From Paragordius varius (lineage: Eukaryota > Nematomorpha), in assembly GCA_964247055.1 (NCBI GenBank), contig OZ176051.1:3596001-3660000 (forward strand): a stretch of DNA of 64,000 nt, given 5' to 3'. Under the pieces are notes generated by a model. The model was not told the origin of the DNA and made no database searches. It was given only the letters and a program-made list of their open reading frames with translations. Made by a program: the position numbers and the translations under genes. Below, piece after piece: positions 1 to 12,678 of the stretch; within the stretch, counting starts at the first letter, position 1, and the number at the start of each line of letters is the position of its first letter.

Positions 1-149
1 GGAATCCCAATATAACTCAGAATCTGAAACCATTTTATAATAGTATAACGTATATTAAAAATATAATATTAGCCAAATATATAAAAGCTAACTTCTTATC
101 TCACAAATTTTAATATATAAATCCCAGATGTCATTCTCAAATGGCTTGA

Positions 150-440
150 AAATATTATATATATCCCATTCACCTCAAATCACCCTTAAACACTTCAAAA
201 TCATTCTGCAACGGATCTTTTGAAAATTTCACCCTTAAACCCATCGAATTTACCTTCAACATTTCAAATCGACCCTAAAAAATGTGTTTTTTTGGCTAAT
301 AGGACATTATTGATATTAAAATATCAAATAATATTGGTAATTTTGATCTTAACAATATATTTTTAAAGCAAATTCGAAATGTTTAATTATGAATTTAAAA
401 TATGCAAGGGTGAATTTGTTTGAATGGTATATTATCTTTC
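150..440. repeat. element with inverted arrays of a ~21-bp repeat, copy 1
   Basis: Positions 160-290 carry several degenerate copies of a short unit resembling CACCCTTAAACATTTCGAAT. Around 370-425 the same unit appears in reverse complement (AAATTCGAAATGTTTAATTATGAATTT, then a block ending GGGTGAATTTGTTTGAATGG). Between them is a short AT-rich spacer. The same layout is seen at 28213-28520 and 33010-33890, so this is a dispersed family. No coding sequence is visible. It looks like a MITE-like element with subterminal tandem repeats; its class is not known. Confidence 0.5.
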
Positions 441-509
441 TTTGCGCTCAGATCGGGTATAAATTAAGTACAAATGTTGTTAAAGAATGTAATTATTATA
501 AATACGTAC

Positions 510-923
510 ATTTAGGGCAACAACATCCATATTCATCCACTTTTGTATGCGCTCGAATATCACAAAAATAATCTGTAGGGCAGATAATACCCCCTTGGAC
601 ACCACAAACTGCATTGGGAATGGCAGAAGCTTCTTTACACAATCTGCATACTATTAAATTGTATAGATCTAAATGTCAGTTTTTATATAATACAATTATT
701 ATTAAAGTGCCTCTTTAATCAATATTTATGATCATAATATATTTGAAAATTAACACAATATAAAGCTATATTATATTGGAAGTCGTAATATGTTCTATTC
801 AGGTAACATATAAATATAATTTGACTTTGAGAGAATCAAAATTTACCAAAAGGCCTGCATTTTTTATTTTCCTCGCAACACTTGTACCATATTTTAGTTA
901 ATAGTAGAATTCGGTAGCTCGTA
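510..923 (-). CDS. cysteine-rich secreted-type protein, two internal exons (partial)
   Basis: Two candidate exons on the minus strand are joined in compatible phase: 847-923 and 510-668. The first encodes a segment with CCEENKKC. The second encodes about 52 residues with ten cysteines, including VCRLC, CPTDYFC and GCCCPKC. This spacing resembles an EB- or WAP-like disulfide module of secreted proteins, but I do not recognise the family. Acceptors (CTTCAG, ACATTTAG) and donors (GTAAAT, GTACGT) are present, and each exon length preserves frame. The start exon and the end of the gene are not identified; the 3' part may lie off the left edge. The antisense open frame at 389-571 is probably a shadow of the second exon. 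Confidence 0.4.
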
Positions 924-1209
924 CTGAAGTGACGATGCTCATAGAAACATTTTCTTGCATTCACCTCTCTTTTATTTTGGCTATTATATCCCATTTTATG
1001 TTTTAGTATGATATCTTGGCTTTAAACAGTATAATATCAATGGTGTTTGCTTTTGACAATTCGAAAAATATCATTTTATTCCATCAATTTAAAATTTGCT
1101 TTAAGGTAGATTATCGCACTTAACTCCTGTAATTTTTTTCAGTTTTGATACAAAACGACAAATCTTATAATGGAACTTTTTTACTATAGGCTCATTGTGT
1201 CTTGACATA

Positions 1210-2170
1210 AGCTTATCTTGTTTTTTGGTAAAAAACACTTAAGAAGCACAATCAATTATTTTAAACGGCTTCTTTACATATTGCTCACCCCTCAAGTTAT
1301 ATATGAACATGCCGTAAAAACTGATTGTCTTTTGGGGAAACCATTTGTTAAGCCATTTTCCAATGTCTTCGAAATTAGTGAAGTGCTGCTTTGGGAGAGT
1401 GTGTCCCATCGATGCGAAGAGTTAATAGTCAAATGGTTCCAGGTAAGGTGACGGATGCGGTAGAATTTCCCATCGTGATTTTAGGGTGTTTATCGTTGGT
1501 TTAGCTATGTGAAAGGGAACATTGTCGTAACAAACTACCATCATGTCTTCTGACCCATTCTGTCGTTTTACGATCATTGTAAGGTTTTAAGTAATCCTCT
1601 GTTGGCGATGGCATTAAGTAACGGTATGACTGGGGTTCAGAAGTTTATAATACACAATACAGCACGGGATGATGTTCTTTCCGAAGCTATTAGTTGGTGT
1701 AGATGGACCGGCTTGGCAAGGTAAAAGCTACGATTTTTTTCGCTTTGAATTTAAAAATAAAGACACTTCTCATCACCGGTCATAATTCCATGATCAAAAA
1801 TTTTATTTCGCAATGTTAAAGCAAGATTTCACACACTTGTTCGATATGTCGTTCATTTAAATTGTATGGAAACCATTTACCGAGCCCATCGGTCTTTTCC
1901 ACTTGTTGGGGTGTATCCATTGTGTTTTGTTAAACATGTAATGCCTCTGCCAATTGCCGTTGAGTTTGAAGGTTATCATCCAATGACTGGTGCATTTTAT
2001 CGTCTTCGCAATTTTGTGGTCATACAGACCGCTTACTCTCTTTTGCAATCAAATCATAACTAAGTTTCACATATTTTAACATTTGTTTATAACATCTAAC
2101 TATGACATTCAACAACCTTTTTTGATAGAATAAGAAAAGTAATGCGCGCCGCAAAATTCATATTTCAGGC
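1210..2170 (-). mobile_element. decayed mariner-type transposase copy
   Basis: Reading the minus strand from about 2170 down to 1210 gives broken pieces of a mariner (IS630/Tc1 superfamily) transposase. Recognisable parts are a YDNVPFHIAK block (the catalytic D with HxA context), then WEILPHPSPYLEPFDY (the WDVLPHPPYSPDLAPSDY motif), then a WLNKWFPKRQSVF C-terminal block. Stops and frameshifts are frequent, so the copy is dead. A second copy of the same family lies at about 45990-47040. The inverted ends were not resolved. Confidence 0.75.
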
Positions 2171-2310
2171 ACAAAATTTGCCCTTCATGGTCGCATGATA
2201 AAAATAGGACGCTATTTGACGGAATCAACTTGTATGTTTTTGTCTCTTAATGTCATATTAACAAAATGGGAATTTTCGTATGCGTACGTTTCGCAGACGT
2301 CTTCTTTTAA

Positions 2311-4303
2311 TTAAACCGGTAATATAACAACATCAGTAAATATGGATTTTAATACATCTATTCACTAATTCATGATAGTATAGGTTGATTTATATTTATT
2401 TTGATTTGGCTAGATAATCTTATTCATTTAAAAATGTGGGTTTGATAAACCAATAAATATTCCATAAACATATTTAATCTCGCGGCCAGTTTTACATATT
2501 TCAAAAGAGTTTCAAGAAATGCAATCTCTCTCTCATTGTAATGAGGTTAAATAGTTGTACTTCTTCTTTTATTAATTTAAAGATAGTCTAATTAATTTCT
2601 TAAGGTGAATTTATAGCTATGATAATAACCACATAAATTAAAAATTTATTAACTAATACTTTGTATAAAATCAAATGTATAACAATATTAAATTAATACA
2701 AATTAGTTTAACATTGATGTGATTAATTGAATTGAATTAAGAGAGAAGAATAAAAGATCTAAAAATCATATTCTACAGACCGTTTCACAGTCCCAAAAAA
2801 TCATATATAGATAATTCACTTTTAATTGTATTGGTATTCTTATGTGTTTCCATTGTTTTAGGATTTAACTTATGTGGGCATAATTACATATTGTGAATAA
2901 TTGGTCTGATTGATTAAAAAATAAAAAATATTTTTTCAATATAGTAACGCCTTTCTCAGCGTATTAAATAGTGCGTTTACTGAGAAAGCAAAAATGATTT
3001 TGGATTATATTAACACCAAACTTGACACTTATTTAACCATATATTAGTCGATAATGAATTAATCCGAACATAGGCCAATTTAAATTCATGACATACAAGT
3101 ATTGTTTAACACTTTAAATAAAATCATCCAATTATGCTTTTCCATACAAATTTTACAACATACAAATTCCCGCGTTAAAAATATCCTGATAAAAATATAA
3201 TATACTGATAGATAAATGTTTGAGTCATTTAAGCGTTATTGGTAATTGCTCCATGTCGGAAATCGCAAATCTAGCCGCACATTATGCTCAATAAATTATT
3301 TTTAATAAAAGCTAAATTCTTCATTCTAAAGGATGATTTAATACAATATTATATGTAAAAAGCAAAACACTATATTAAATTTGAATATGGGCTCAAAGTC
3401 TCAAATTTTGAGAACTAGCTTTTTGACAATGAACGTAGAATGACAAGATCGTGGGACAACAATTTTAATATGTGGTAGATGATCATAATAAGTTAATTTT
3501 TAAAAAATGCATGCTTTGAAAAGCGTACTCAATGATATTATAAGCTTGGCAGAAACTAGAAAAAACTCTTTGGATATTTTCTGAGAGATTTAATTGGAGA
3601 TTCAAAATTAGGTATTTATACAAACATTATTATTTAACTTAAGTTTAAAATAAACGAGTCCAAATTCTGAGGAGATCAAAATAATTAAAGGCATTGAACT
3701 ATATGGATAAAGTGCTTCAAATATCCTAAGGCCGTTTTTACCATCCTTAAAAATATCATAAACTACGCTTCAGCAAAATTTAGCTAAAAATTAAACTTAT
3801 ATTGATGTCATAATCTAGCATTTATTAAATAATGATAATCCGCAAAAATTCGAGATTAGCCTACACATAAGATTTAAAATATAATACAAAACTGTTTTGC
3901 TTTATAAATATATATGTTTTAGCAATTTTTTGAATGAAACATTTAGCTCTCGCAAAAAACATTTAGCATGTGCTTTAATTTTGCGATTTTTTGATATGGA
4001 GCAATTATCACATGGAAATGACTTTCTTATTTTGACTCGTAATCCAAAACTAATACACCATGAGAACCCTAATACATTTTTTATCAAAATATATGTTTTT
4101 CATCGGCATATTTTATGTAATCTGTGTAACAATGCTACAAATCTTTTAATATCCGATGACCTTTTTATTATTTTTAAAATTTATTTTAAAATTCACCATT
4201 AATTTTTGGCCATTTAAAACTAAAATAAATTTATTATAAAACTTCTACCAATTATCGATTATTTAGGAAAAGATTTAGTATCCCGTTTGGTGTTATTATT
4301 AAA
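2311..4303. other. AT-rich stretch without a recognised gene
   Basis: No exon with protein-family similarity or good splice context was found here. About 3180-3290 resembles the dispersed repeat family seen better at 11980-12440 and 39960-40400 (shared ACTGATAGATAAATG, then a block like TAATTGCTCCATGTCGGAAAT). Short open frames at 3897-4202 lack any supporting feature. Confidence 0.4.
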
Positions 4304-5695
4304 TTATATACCAATTTGAAATGATGGGTCTACAGGCAGCATTTTATCGCTCTGATATATTCGAATTCGATTAGGTCTTGGTTTTAACCGTTTTACTGAG
4401 AGTTTACTAATACGCTGCTGTTTGAGGGACTGAGTGCTTGGTATATTATGATGTTCGGATGCAAACGATGCATATTTAGGGCCGACGCCGCCCTGATAAG
4501 CATACCTAATATAATCTTTAATGTTATAAAGATTTTCACGGGGTCCTACATCCACAAAATTTGTATTGTATTCATCAGGTGTTGGTTGGTTTTGGGACTC
4601 AAATCGCAAATTATTTATTGAAGGGTAGTATTTATCTGCATATAAGGAATATTGATTTGGGCGGTTAAAGTTATTGGTATATTTCGACAATTCCGCTCGT
4701 AAAATTGAAGACAGATGATTCCGATATGATTGAGCTCGTTTGCTAAATATAAAATGGTTGTTAATGGTTTGTTCCAAAGGCGATATGATTTGTGATTGAT
4801 AAGCGTATCCCCTATTATCATCCTTTGATTCAGTATTCATTTGTTTAAATGCCGACCAAAGTACATTGGTATCTTGTAAATCCATATGTGCACCAATAGG
4901 TTCCTGTCCATTCATGTTTTCATCAACAAAATAATTCACATCTTGTGTTTCAGGTGTTGCAATAGTTGTGTCAGCATAATCACCATAATATACCACATCA
5001 TTTGAAAATGGTGTTGTTGTTGTGGGGCTGGTATATGCCTCAATTTGTTCCCAATCAGTAAAATCGTTTTCTGATTCCAATACATCAACATTTTCTGGAA
5101 AGTCATTTCTGCTACTTTTTTGATCCATATATATCGTGTTAGGTTCTTCATTGAACACATCGATATTTTCAACGTTCTTTTCTTCGGAGGATTCAATTTC
5201 ATTAACTTCTAATTCTGGAATTTGATTTTCTTGTTCGGTTTCAATATAATTGTGTTGAGTTGACAAGGGATAAAGTGGGAGATGTTCATTTGTTCGTTTC
5301 ATATTTTGTTGAAAATTATTATGATTATTTAAAAATGATGATGGTTGACCAGGCAGCTTTATATGTTTTTCATCATAGTTTTCATAAAAATTTGAGTAAT
5401 ATTTAGAATTGTCATTTATTTTCTCGTTATCTGGAAAATTTGGTATCATATTCATAAGGGGCGGTGGTGGTCGGTAGTTTTTATAAATTGAATTTTGATT
5501 GGAATAATAATAATTGTTTCGGTAATTTTCGTAAGGATTTGAATTATATGACAATGGTTTTGGAAATATGGGAGAATGGTAAGCAGTTTGATGATAAATA
5601 TGATTATTGATTCTGTAGTTTGGAGATGGCACTTGATACGAATCGGATATATAATAAGTCCAACAAACCACAATCAAATTTAGAATTGTAATAGC
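4304..5695 (-). CDS. Tyr/Asn-rich protein of unknown function, last exon
   Basis: A single open frame of 463 codons plus stop. The best 5' boundary is a splice acceptor (TTATACAG) directly before 5695, because no ATG begins the frame; the start codon must lie in an upstream exon I could not place. The exon begins with a hydrophobic run (AITILNLIVVCW) that could be the end of a signal peptide or an anchor. It continues with a region rich in Tyr, Asn and Pro, including PPPP, and an acidic middle part rich in Glu, Asp, Thr and Ser. A more basic C-terminal part contains KRLKPRPNRIRIYQ. I do not recognise a domain. The composition suggests a secreted or structural protein, but that is inference. 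It is isolated from other genes. Confidence 0.6.
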   Translation of the reverse strand, partial: AITILNLIVVCWTYYISDSYQVPSPNYRINNHIYHQTAYHSPIFPKPLSYNSNPYENYRNNYYYSNQNSIYKNYRPPPPLMNMIPNFPDNEKINDNSKYYSNFYENYDEKHIKLPGQPSSFLNNHNNFQQNMKRTNEHLPLYPLSTQHNYIETEQENQIPELEVNEIESSEEKNVENIDVFNEEPNTIYMDQKSSRNDFPENVDVLESENDFTDWEQIEAYTSPTTTTPFSNDVVYYGDYADTTIATPETQDVNYFVDENMNGQEPIGAHMDLQDTNVLWSAFKQMNTESKDDNRGYAYQSQIISPLEQTINNHFIFSKRAQSYRNHLSSILRAELSKYTNNFNRPNQYSLYADKYYPSINNLRFESQNQPTPDEYNTNFVDVGPRENLYNIKDYIRYAYQGGVGPKYASFASEHHNIPSTQSLKQQRISKLSVKRLKPRPNRIRIYQSDKMLPVDPSFQIGI

Positions 5696-8600
5696 CTGTA
5701 TAATGAATAAAAATGTAATTATTTAGTACATTTTAGTAAAAAAGGAAATAAAGGAAAGCTTATAAATTATAAAACATCTAAAAAATACCCTTAACAATTA
5801 TAATAATAAATACAAAAATTTATACTTGTAAAAGTTTAGTTGCTGATTTCAGAAAGAGTAAAATGTTGGCTAAATATGAAGTGATATAAAAACGTTTCCT
5901 TATGCTAGATGCAGATTTTGTGGGATTTAAGTGCTTTATTGGGCCATTGCAGTATTGAGGCATGAGATAATTGTAGAAATCGAATGAAGATTTGACATGA
6001 ATGCTAAAAATATTTGCATTCAGTAATTTAGCGATGATCCCCCCTATATATTTTTAGATGATCTTTTTGATGTCCTTTTAAATAAGTTAATGATCGGAAT
6101 GGAATATGTGTTGAGACATAACACAATCAACTGGAAAAAAATTGTTTGTTTTAAAGAAAGATAGGAAGATGTGAAATAATGGAATATTAATTAGGGTTTG
6201 TTTTAACAGCATACCTATTACGATAAACCTATAAAAAATTAAAAATTATATTTTACATAAGTATCTAGGATAAATTTAAATATATGTATTAAAAAGCGGA
6301 ATAATTAAAGCAATAATTATTTTATTTATTTAAAATAATGATTATATATATATTATTGTTACATATTTGATATTTGCGAAAGAAGTTACATTTTTATTCT
6401 GCATAATTTACCGTTACTACTATCAATTAAACAATAACTTAAACAAACATTTTAATTTGATACATTTTAAACAACATAATTAAGGTATCAGTCGAAGCAT
6501 TAACTTGAAATGAATTTGATTTAAGGACCCTAAATTAAAATTTAATTTATATATATATATATATTATTGGCTACTGGGTCTCTATAATGATAATATTTGT
6601 GTGAGTTTTTACAATTAGATCCAAATTTGAAACTTTTTAACTTTAAGATAAAAATTAAAAATGATTTTAAAGTTAATTCTTTCTGCCTCTGTGGACCAAA
6701 AGATTTTTTCCACCTAAACTATATAATGATTGTTTATTTATTTATGATGTTTTTGTGGCAAGTTATTATTTTTTAAAACAAAAACAAACAAGAAAATACA
6801 AAACTACTCCCATATAACAAAAGCAGCATCGTCACACACAAAATGTGTTTTTTGATGATTGATTTTCCAAGGTTATCATTTTTACTTGATTCCTTTTCCA
6901 CACCTGAAAAAATATGAGATATTCCTTGAACATAAATGAATATGTATATAAAATCAGTTCTTGAAATATAATAAAATAAAAAAATTAACGGAACTCCTCA
7001 TTCTGTCATCTCACAGTAAAAAAAATTATTTTTTACGAAAACAAATAAAAGTATGCGCTTAATCGAAATATCCTTCAGGAAAAAAAAAGGTTTGATTAAT
7101 GGCATTTTTTCACGGAATTTAGTTTATAATAGTTTTTTATGGGATCTTAAGAATTTTTATTTATATACATTTAAGTAGAAACCTGGGAGTAGTTATGTAT
7201 TATGTATAAAGATGTTATTTTCAGAAAATTGTAACTTCTCATTAAATATTAAATTCTTCCTAATATTGGTTATAGGCTGATTGTTGTTTTCAAGTTTTTC
7301 TAGTATAGTAACGGTAAAGTAATAAAAATATATGTTAATGATTGCTTTTGCTAATAATTACATGACTTTATTTGAGATCGTAAACCTGCACAAAATATGT
7401 ATATTGATTGCTAACAATAAAATATTAAAACAGGATAATTGTGTCCAATATGAACTAATATTTGGAATATAGATAATCTGGGCTGGATTAAGGAAGTGAT
7501 TGATTTAACATAGTATAATAATTTTTCCGATTGATTAGGTATAAAAAAATATTTTCTCCTAAATCACCAAATATGGAAATAATAAATCAAGAATAGAAGA
7601 ACATTGGTTCAACATACAATTAAACAAAACTCTTAACATGGTACGGCCTTCTTAATGTTGGCCAAATATAAAAGTCTGGATTCATATACCTCCCCAAAAT
7701 ATAGGCAGAGATAAATCGCATTTATCAAATCCGTTAAAAGTTATGAAAAATTGGTTAACTCTAAACTTATTTAAATTTGACCGTTCTATCGATAAAAGTT
7801 TAAAATATAATAATTTTTTAATTTGTATTTATTGCGTTATTTATGTGTATAATAGGTTTAAAATGCATTAGTCAAAAAAACATATGACCACCTATTTTGG
7901 AGTAAGGAACTGAAAGGGGAAATCTTAAAAAATGGAATTGGGGTGGTTTTTATAGTTTTGAAACGAAACCAGACTGGTTCTTTAGAACATAAAAGCGAAA
8001 TCAGTTAGTTCTAACCCATTCAAACCATGGTCGAATTTGAAGCTGATGTTCTCGATTCGACCTTGTAGACTGCTACATAAAATATCATACTGATTACCTT
8101 AGGCTTTTCAGATATAATTTACACAAGTTAAGATATAACCGGTGCATAACTTTTTATGAGAGTTGAATAAATATATTATGATGAGTGGAGTCCATTGTAT
8201 ATAATTTAGAAGAACACAATTTAGTTAGTTATTTAGTTGTATTTAAAATGTGATATCTTAAAATTATTTGGAATACTTTTTGTTTTTGCTATATAATCTG
8301 TTTTGTCATCACTGATAAGGGTGAAGCAAGACTTTTGGAGCATTTACGCTCAGATTAACTTAAAAAACACGAAAATTGTTAAAACATTAAACTTTTACTT
8401 TTCATGATATTCTTTTGTACAAAATCTTTCTCCTATTCTAACCTATTAAAATATATAATTCAACGAAATTCAAGAGAACAATATATGGGACAAATTTGAC
8501 AATATAATATCTATGACATATCATAGTAACTATGTTTTTTTTCAAAAATATCAATTTAAAACTATTCTGTACTTTTTTTAGAAAAAATATTTCGGAAATA

Positions 8601-9582
8601 TGTTATTATTAATGACAAAATATATAATTTATATTTAACTTGCTATTGTTACTAAAAATTTATGATTTGTTATATATGTTAAAAATTATGCAACAATTTT
8701 ATTTTTTGACATAATTATTAAAAATATTGATATTTTGATTATAATTTTAATATGTTTTAATTACTGTTAAAATATATTGTTTATAAATTATGATAAAATG
8801 TAGAAATTAAATCATCATCGTTTTTTAATTGATTAAATAATATCAAATTTAAATAAGTTTGCATAATTTAAAATTGCTAAGTATCTATCTTAATCGTTTC
8901 ATATCATATCAGAAAGAGGTTAGAGATTCCTGGATAAATTTATATTTAATATTTTTAAGTATGTCAACTTAATTCATTATCTCAAAACTCATTATGTCTC
9001 ATGAATATAAATAGAGTAATGATTTTTATAAAAAAAATCAAAATCACACAACCACATATTATAGGGGGGTAGGCTAAATAATAGGAACAAGTCACTCCAT
9101 TGAGCACCCGTTGATGGTATTGAGATTATTAAATATATAATCTATATATTTATAGGCCTTAAAGTGTTTTGCATTTCACAAACATTCAATGATTTAGATA
9201 CGGCTTTTGTGCAATCTCCAGGTTGAATCTATAAAAAACAGTTATGGAACCGTTTCTATTTTGATTCCTGACTTTTCGTTTGATTTTCATACAACAGTTT
9301 CTTTATAATAATAATATATACCAGAATATCAAAAATTGTAAAGCAAAACATAATTTATTGGAAAAATTAAATATTAAATGTATAAGTACAATAAGTAAAA
9401 AAAATGTATTTGTATTAACGTATCTTAAAAAGATAATTCCACCATTCAATCTAGACTACTACCCCAGATTATGAATTTAGCTTAAAGCTAATTTTACGGA
9501 TACCTATATATATGTAGATCCGAATATTTGATGTTAAACACACATTATATAAACTTGTTTTTTATGATATTGGCTTGGCACT

Positions 9583-9614
9583 TAATAGATAGATAGATAG
9601 ATACATAGATAGAT
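9583..9614. repeat. GATA microsatellite
   Basis: About seven units of AGAT with one imperfect unit (ATACATAG). Confidence 0.9.
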
Positions 9615-10062
9615 AAAATTGTGTTGTAAGCCGCACTACGTACCGTTAATATGTAACCTTACATGATAATATTTATTTTTTCAAAATATATAGTCAGAAG
9701 AATGAATCGGAACCAATTACCAATATTTTAACTTCTTGGCGCAAATATTTTATTATTTTACAATATTATAATAAAATTTTGCTACCGTTCCTTACCCCAA
9801 TCATAAATATGTGTAAATATGGATCACTCATGTGATGACAATAATTATCTCATAGTTATACAATCAATTTTGCAAAATAATTTATGTTAATTTTATTTAC
9901 TTAAGCTAAATATTGTAGGTTTTATTTTACTTTAATCAACTAACAACTTTGTACACGAGTAAGACAATATTAGCGCGTTCCGGTAACTAGGCGAGGCTTA
10001 TATTAAAATATTTTTTTCAAAAGAATATTTTCTGCATATATTTTAACTGTGAATTAATTAAA

Positions 10063-10064
<2 letters not shown>

Positions 10065-10114
<50 letters not shown>

Positions 10115-10128
10115 GTATATACATACAT
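10065..10128. repeat. AT/GTAT-type microsatellite
   Basis: A run of alternating A and T about 45 nt long, continuing into imperfect ACATATAT, GTATAT and ACATACAT units. Confidence 0.9.
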
Positions 10129-10865
10129 AATTAAATGGATTATTCAGTGTTACAAATTATTTTTTTCAAACTTGATTTAAATTGATAGAATACATTAGAT
10201 ATTATATGGGCAAATAATACAGACCTGCGCGCTAAAGTTATGCATATATTCAAAGTGATTATAATTTAGGTTATAGGTTAGGCACGACAATATAGTTTAA
10301 TTTGTATATATGAAGGTAAAGTTTATAGATTTACAAACAGTTAAAGGCAGCATTTGAACAAATAATTAGATTCAATTTATTTAATTAAATTTGATTTGTA
10401 ATGGTTTTAATAAATTATGTTATAGTGAGAAAAAGTAAAATTATTATAAAACAATAGACTATAGGACATATCATATGGTCTAAAATTCTTGTTGCCATAT
10501 TTTTTTATTAAATAAAACATTATATACAAGTCAAAGATAAAGTTAATTATTTTAAAATTTTGATAGTAAATTTTCGATATTTATTACTTTTAAAATCAGC
10601 TGTTTGTTTAAGACGATTTTAGAATGATTTGTATTTTTTTCGGTTTTTATATTTAAAAATTGGAATTATAAAATTGTTTATTTTTAAAATAGTTCCTAAT
10701 CTATTTTAAGATATTTTTACATAAAAGCATTTAAAGTATTTAGCGTTAAGTGCATAGTTTTGCGATCTTTGGATGTCCGATTCAAAAGTGGAAGAAACTT
10801 CCCAAATCCCTTAAGACTCAAAAAGCAACATAAGAATCATGATTGATTATTCTGATATATATATA

Positions 10866-11418
10866 CTAGCGTAAATCTCGTGCTGCTACGCAGCCCGAGG
10901 AAGTCCTTCGGACTTCTGGGGGGGCGGGGGGGGGGGTTATTTGAAAGGGACAATAAATTGATCTACATATATGGATTATTTCAAAACATTATTTAAAAGC
11001 TATGATCTCATAGGAATCCTAAAACGGTGCATTCATACTAATTTATTGTTTACTTGGGGGAAAAAAATTATTTTTGTGGACTTTATTTTTTGAAAAAAAT
11101 GGCATTTTACGGGGGTAGCGGGTAAAAAGAGGGCCTAAATCAAAAATGTGAGTCGACTATGTCAGCGCGATCAAAAATAAGTAAACAAAAATCATATTTG
11201 AAATTGAATGGTCCAACACGTTCTCCAAAAAATTGACTTAACCCATTTTTCACACGGGGTGGGCCCGAACTGGGGACCTAATTCCAAAAAAGGGCGAAGC
11301 TATTGTCGGGGCATTCATTAATGATTATATTTTTTCGATGTTTGGATATGAATGGGTCTACCAGTTTTCCTGTACCAGATCACAAAGCCAGCATTTTCCA
11401 TTTTTATAAATATATAGA
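10866..11418 (-). mobile_element. Helitron-like non-autonomous element H1
   Basis: On the minus strand the element starts with TCTATATATTTATAAAAATG (complement of 11418 leftwards). It ends in CTAG (complement of 10866-10869), preceded by a GC-rich hairpin (GCTGCGTAGCAGC) about 12 nt inside. These are hallmarks of Helitrons: 5' TC, 3' CTRR, subterminal hairpin, no terminal inverted repeats, insertion between A and T. The flanks here are A before TC and T after CTAG, as expected. A second hairpin (AAGTCCTTCGGACTT) and a G-rich tract (10918-10937) follow on the plus strand. No Rep/helicase coding is present, so it is non-autonomous. Relatives are at 19544, 50286, 54680 and 56752. Confidence 0.75.
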
Positions 11419-11511
11419 TTTAATCATGATATCCCAAAATGTGAGCCCTTGTTTTATAAATTCAAAAAGTCGATATCAGCGATAAAAATCTGTTATTATA
11501 ACAGATTAACT

Positions 11512-11580
11512 AGTGGTACTCAAACTGCAGACGGGGCGCATGCGGCCCTAAAAGTGCATTTTGGCCCTAAATTCTTTATT
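11512..11580. mobile_element. possible hAT-type element terminus
   Basis: The sequence AGTGGTACTCAAACTGCAG followed shortly by GCATGCGGCCC and TTTGGCCC resembles the outer ends of hAT/Charlie-type elements (CAGTGGTTCTCAAACT with GCGGCCC nearby). Only one end is visible and no target duplication was found. Confidence 0.35.
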
Positions 11581-11959
11581 AAATTTTTGTATATACCTGT
11601 TTTGAGTTCAAATATCCATAAATGAGTCAAGCAGCTAAGAAATTTTTATCGGTGTTACAAGGTAAACGGCCCTTGAAACAAGATAAATATTTTTTGCGGT
11701 CATATTTTATTGTGAGTGCTATTGGATTAGATGAGGGGTTTCAACAAGCGCCTCGCTAAAAATTTGAAAATCCATGATGAACAAAATATGCAAACAATAT
11801 TTTTAAATAATTAATATAACTTAATAATTTTTCTAAATTAATCTATCTAATTGGCAGGAAGTATAAAAATTGCTATATTGTGTTTACAGTCTTGTGTTTG
11901 AAATCTAAAAAATAACGCCCTTATACACTGCGTCCGAAATCAGGGGGTATAAAAAATTA

Positions 11960-12440
11960 ACCTTTTAAAATATACATATATATATTCTGATAGGAAAATG
12001 TATCAGGATTATCAAAATGCTTTTGGTGTTGGCCTTACGAGTGTTTTAAGAAAGTTATTTACACTATTGTGGTAGGTAGATTATAACAAATAATGAAAAA
12101 ATTTGCGCTTTATAAATTTTTTTGGTGAAACTTGAGGCTTCATTCCAAAATATATCACTAAAATATATCATAAAACACAGATAAAAAATAAAACATACAT
12201 TTTCAAAAAATTATTTTTTAGATGCTGGCTCCGAAAGTCCCGAATAATTTACTAAATAGCTCGTCTTAACGCAAAAATGCCGGGATTGTGAGATTATATT
12301 TCAAATATATACTTTTTTCAAAAATTTAATTTTTAGCAAAATTTCATTAACTTCATACTATTTTGTGTCATGATGAAGCCGGCTTAAAAGCGTTTAGCAT
12401 ATTATAAAAACACTTTTTCTACATAATTCAATGATGCTGA
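11960..12440 (+). repeat. dispersed repeat family D, copy
   Basis: The block beginning near CTGATAGGAAAATGTATCAGG continues with TGCTTTTGGTGTTGGCCTTACGAGTG. It ends in a part like AAAACACTTTTTCTACATAATTCAATGATGCTGA. Matching stretches occur at 39960-40400 and 41040-41120, and in reverse complement at 43010-43150. Part of the end block recurs near 29235-29290. No coding potential or clear ends were identified, so the class is unknown. Confidence 0.5.
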
Positions 12441-12678
12441 ACATCTCTATTCCTCTGAATTTTAATTTAAATGTTCTTAACATTTTGGTTCATTTTTATA
12501 AAAAAATATATATTTTATTTAATATATATTTTAAGACGGACTAAGATTTGAATCTAAATTCTGAGGGGATTGAAATGTTAACCATCGAATTATATAAAAA
12601 AATACTTTTATGATGTAAAAAGCGTTTTTGTGCTGTTTCCATCATACCTCAAAATATTTTGATGTATACGATTTTTAA

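Larger units (their letters stand above)
5696..10865. other. long AT-rich gene-free stretch
   Basis: About 5 kb with no recognised exon, RNA gene or transposase similarity. It contains short homopolymer and dinucleotide runs (a TA run near 6550, a GATA run at 9583-9614, an AT run at 10065-10128). The 64-codon open frame at 9280-9474 has ordinary AT-rich composition and no supporting feature. The missing upstream exon of the 4304-5695 gene may lie in its first part. Confidence 0.4.

Noticed and set aside
389-571. 60-codon open frame on the plus strand
   Set aside because: Partly antisense to the better supported cysteine-rich exon on the minus strand.
3897-4202. 101-codon open frame on the plus strand
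   Set aside because: AT-rich composition, no similarity, and an overlapping antisense frame of similar length.
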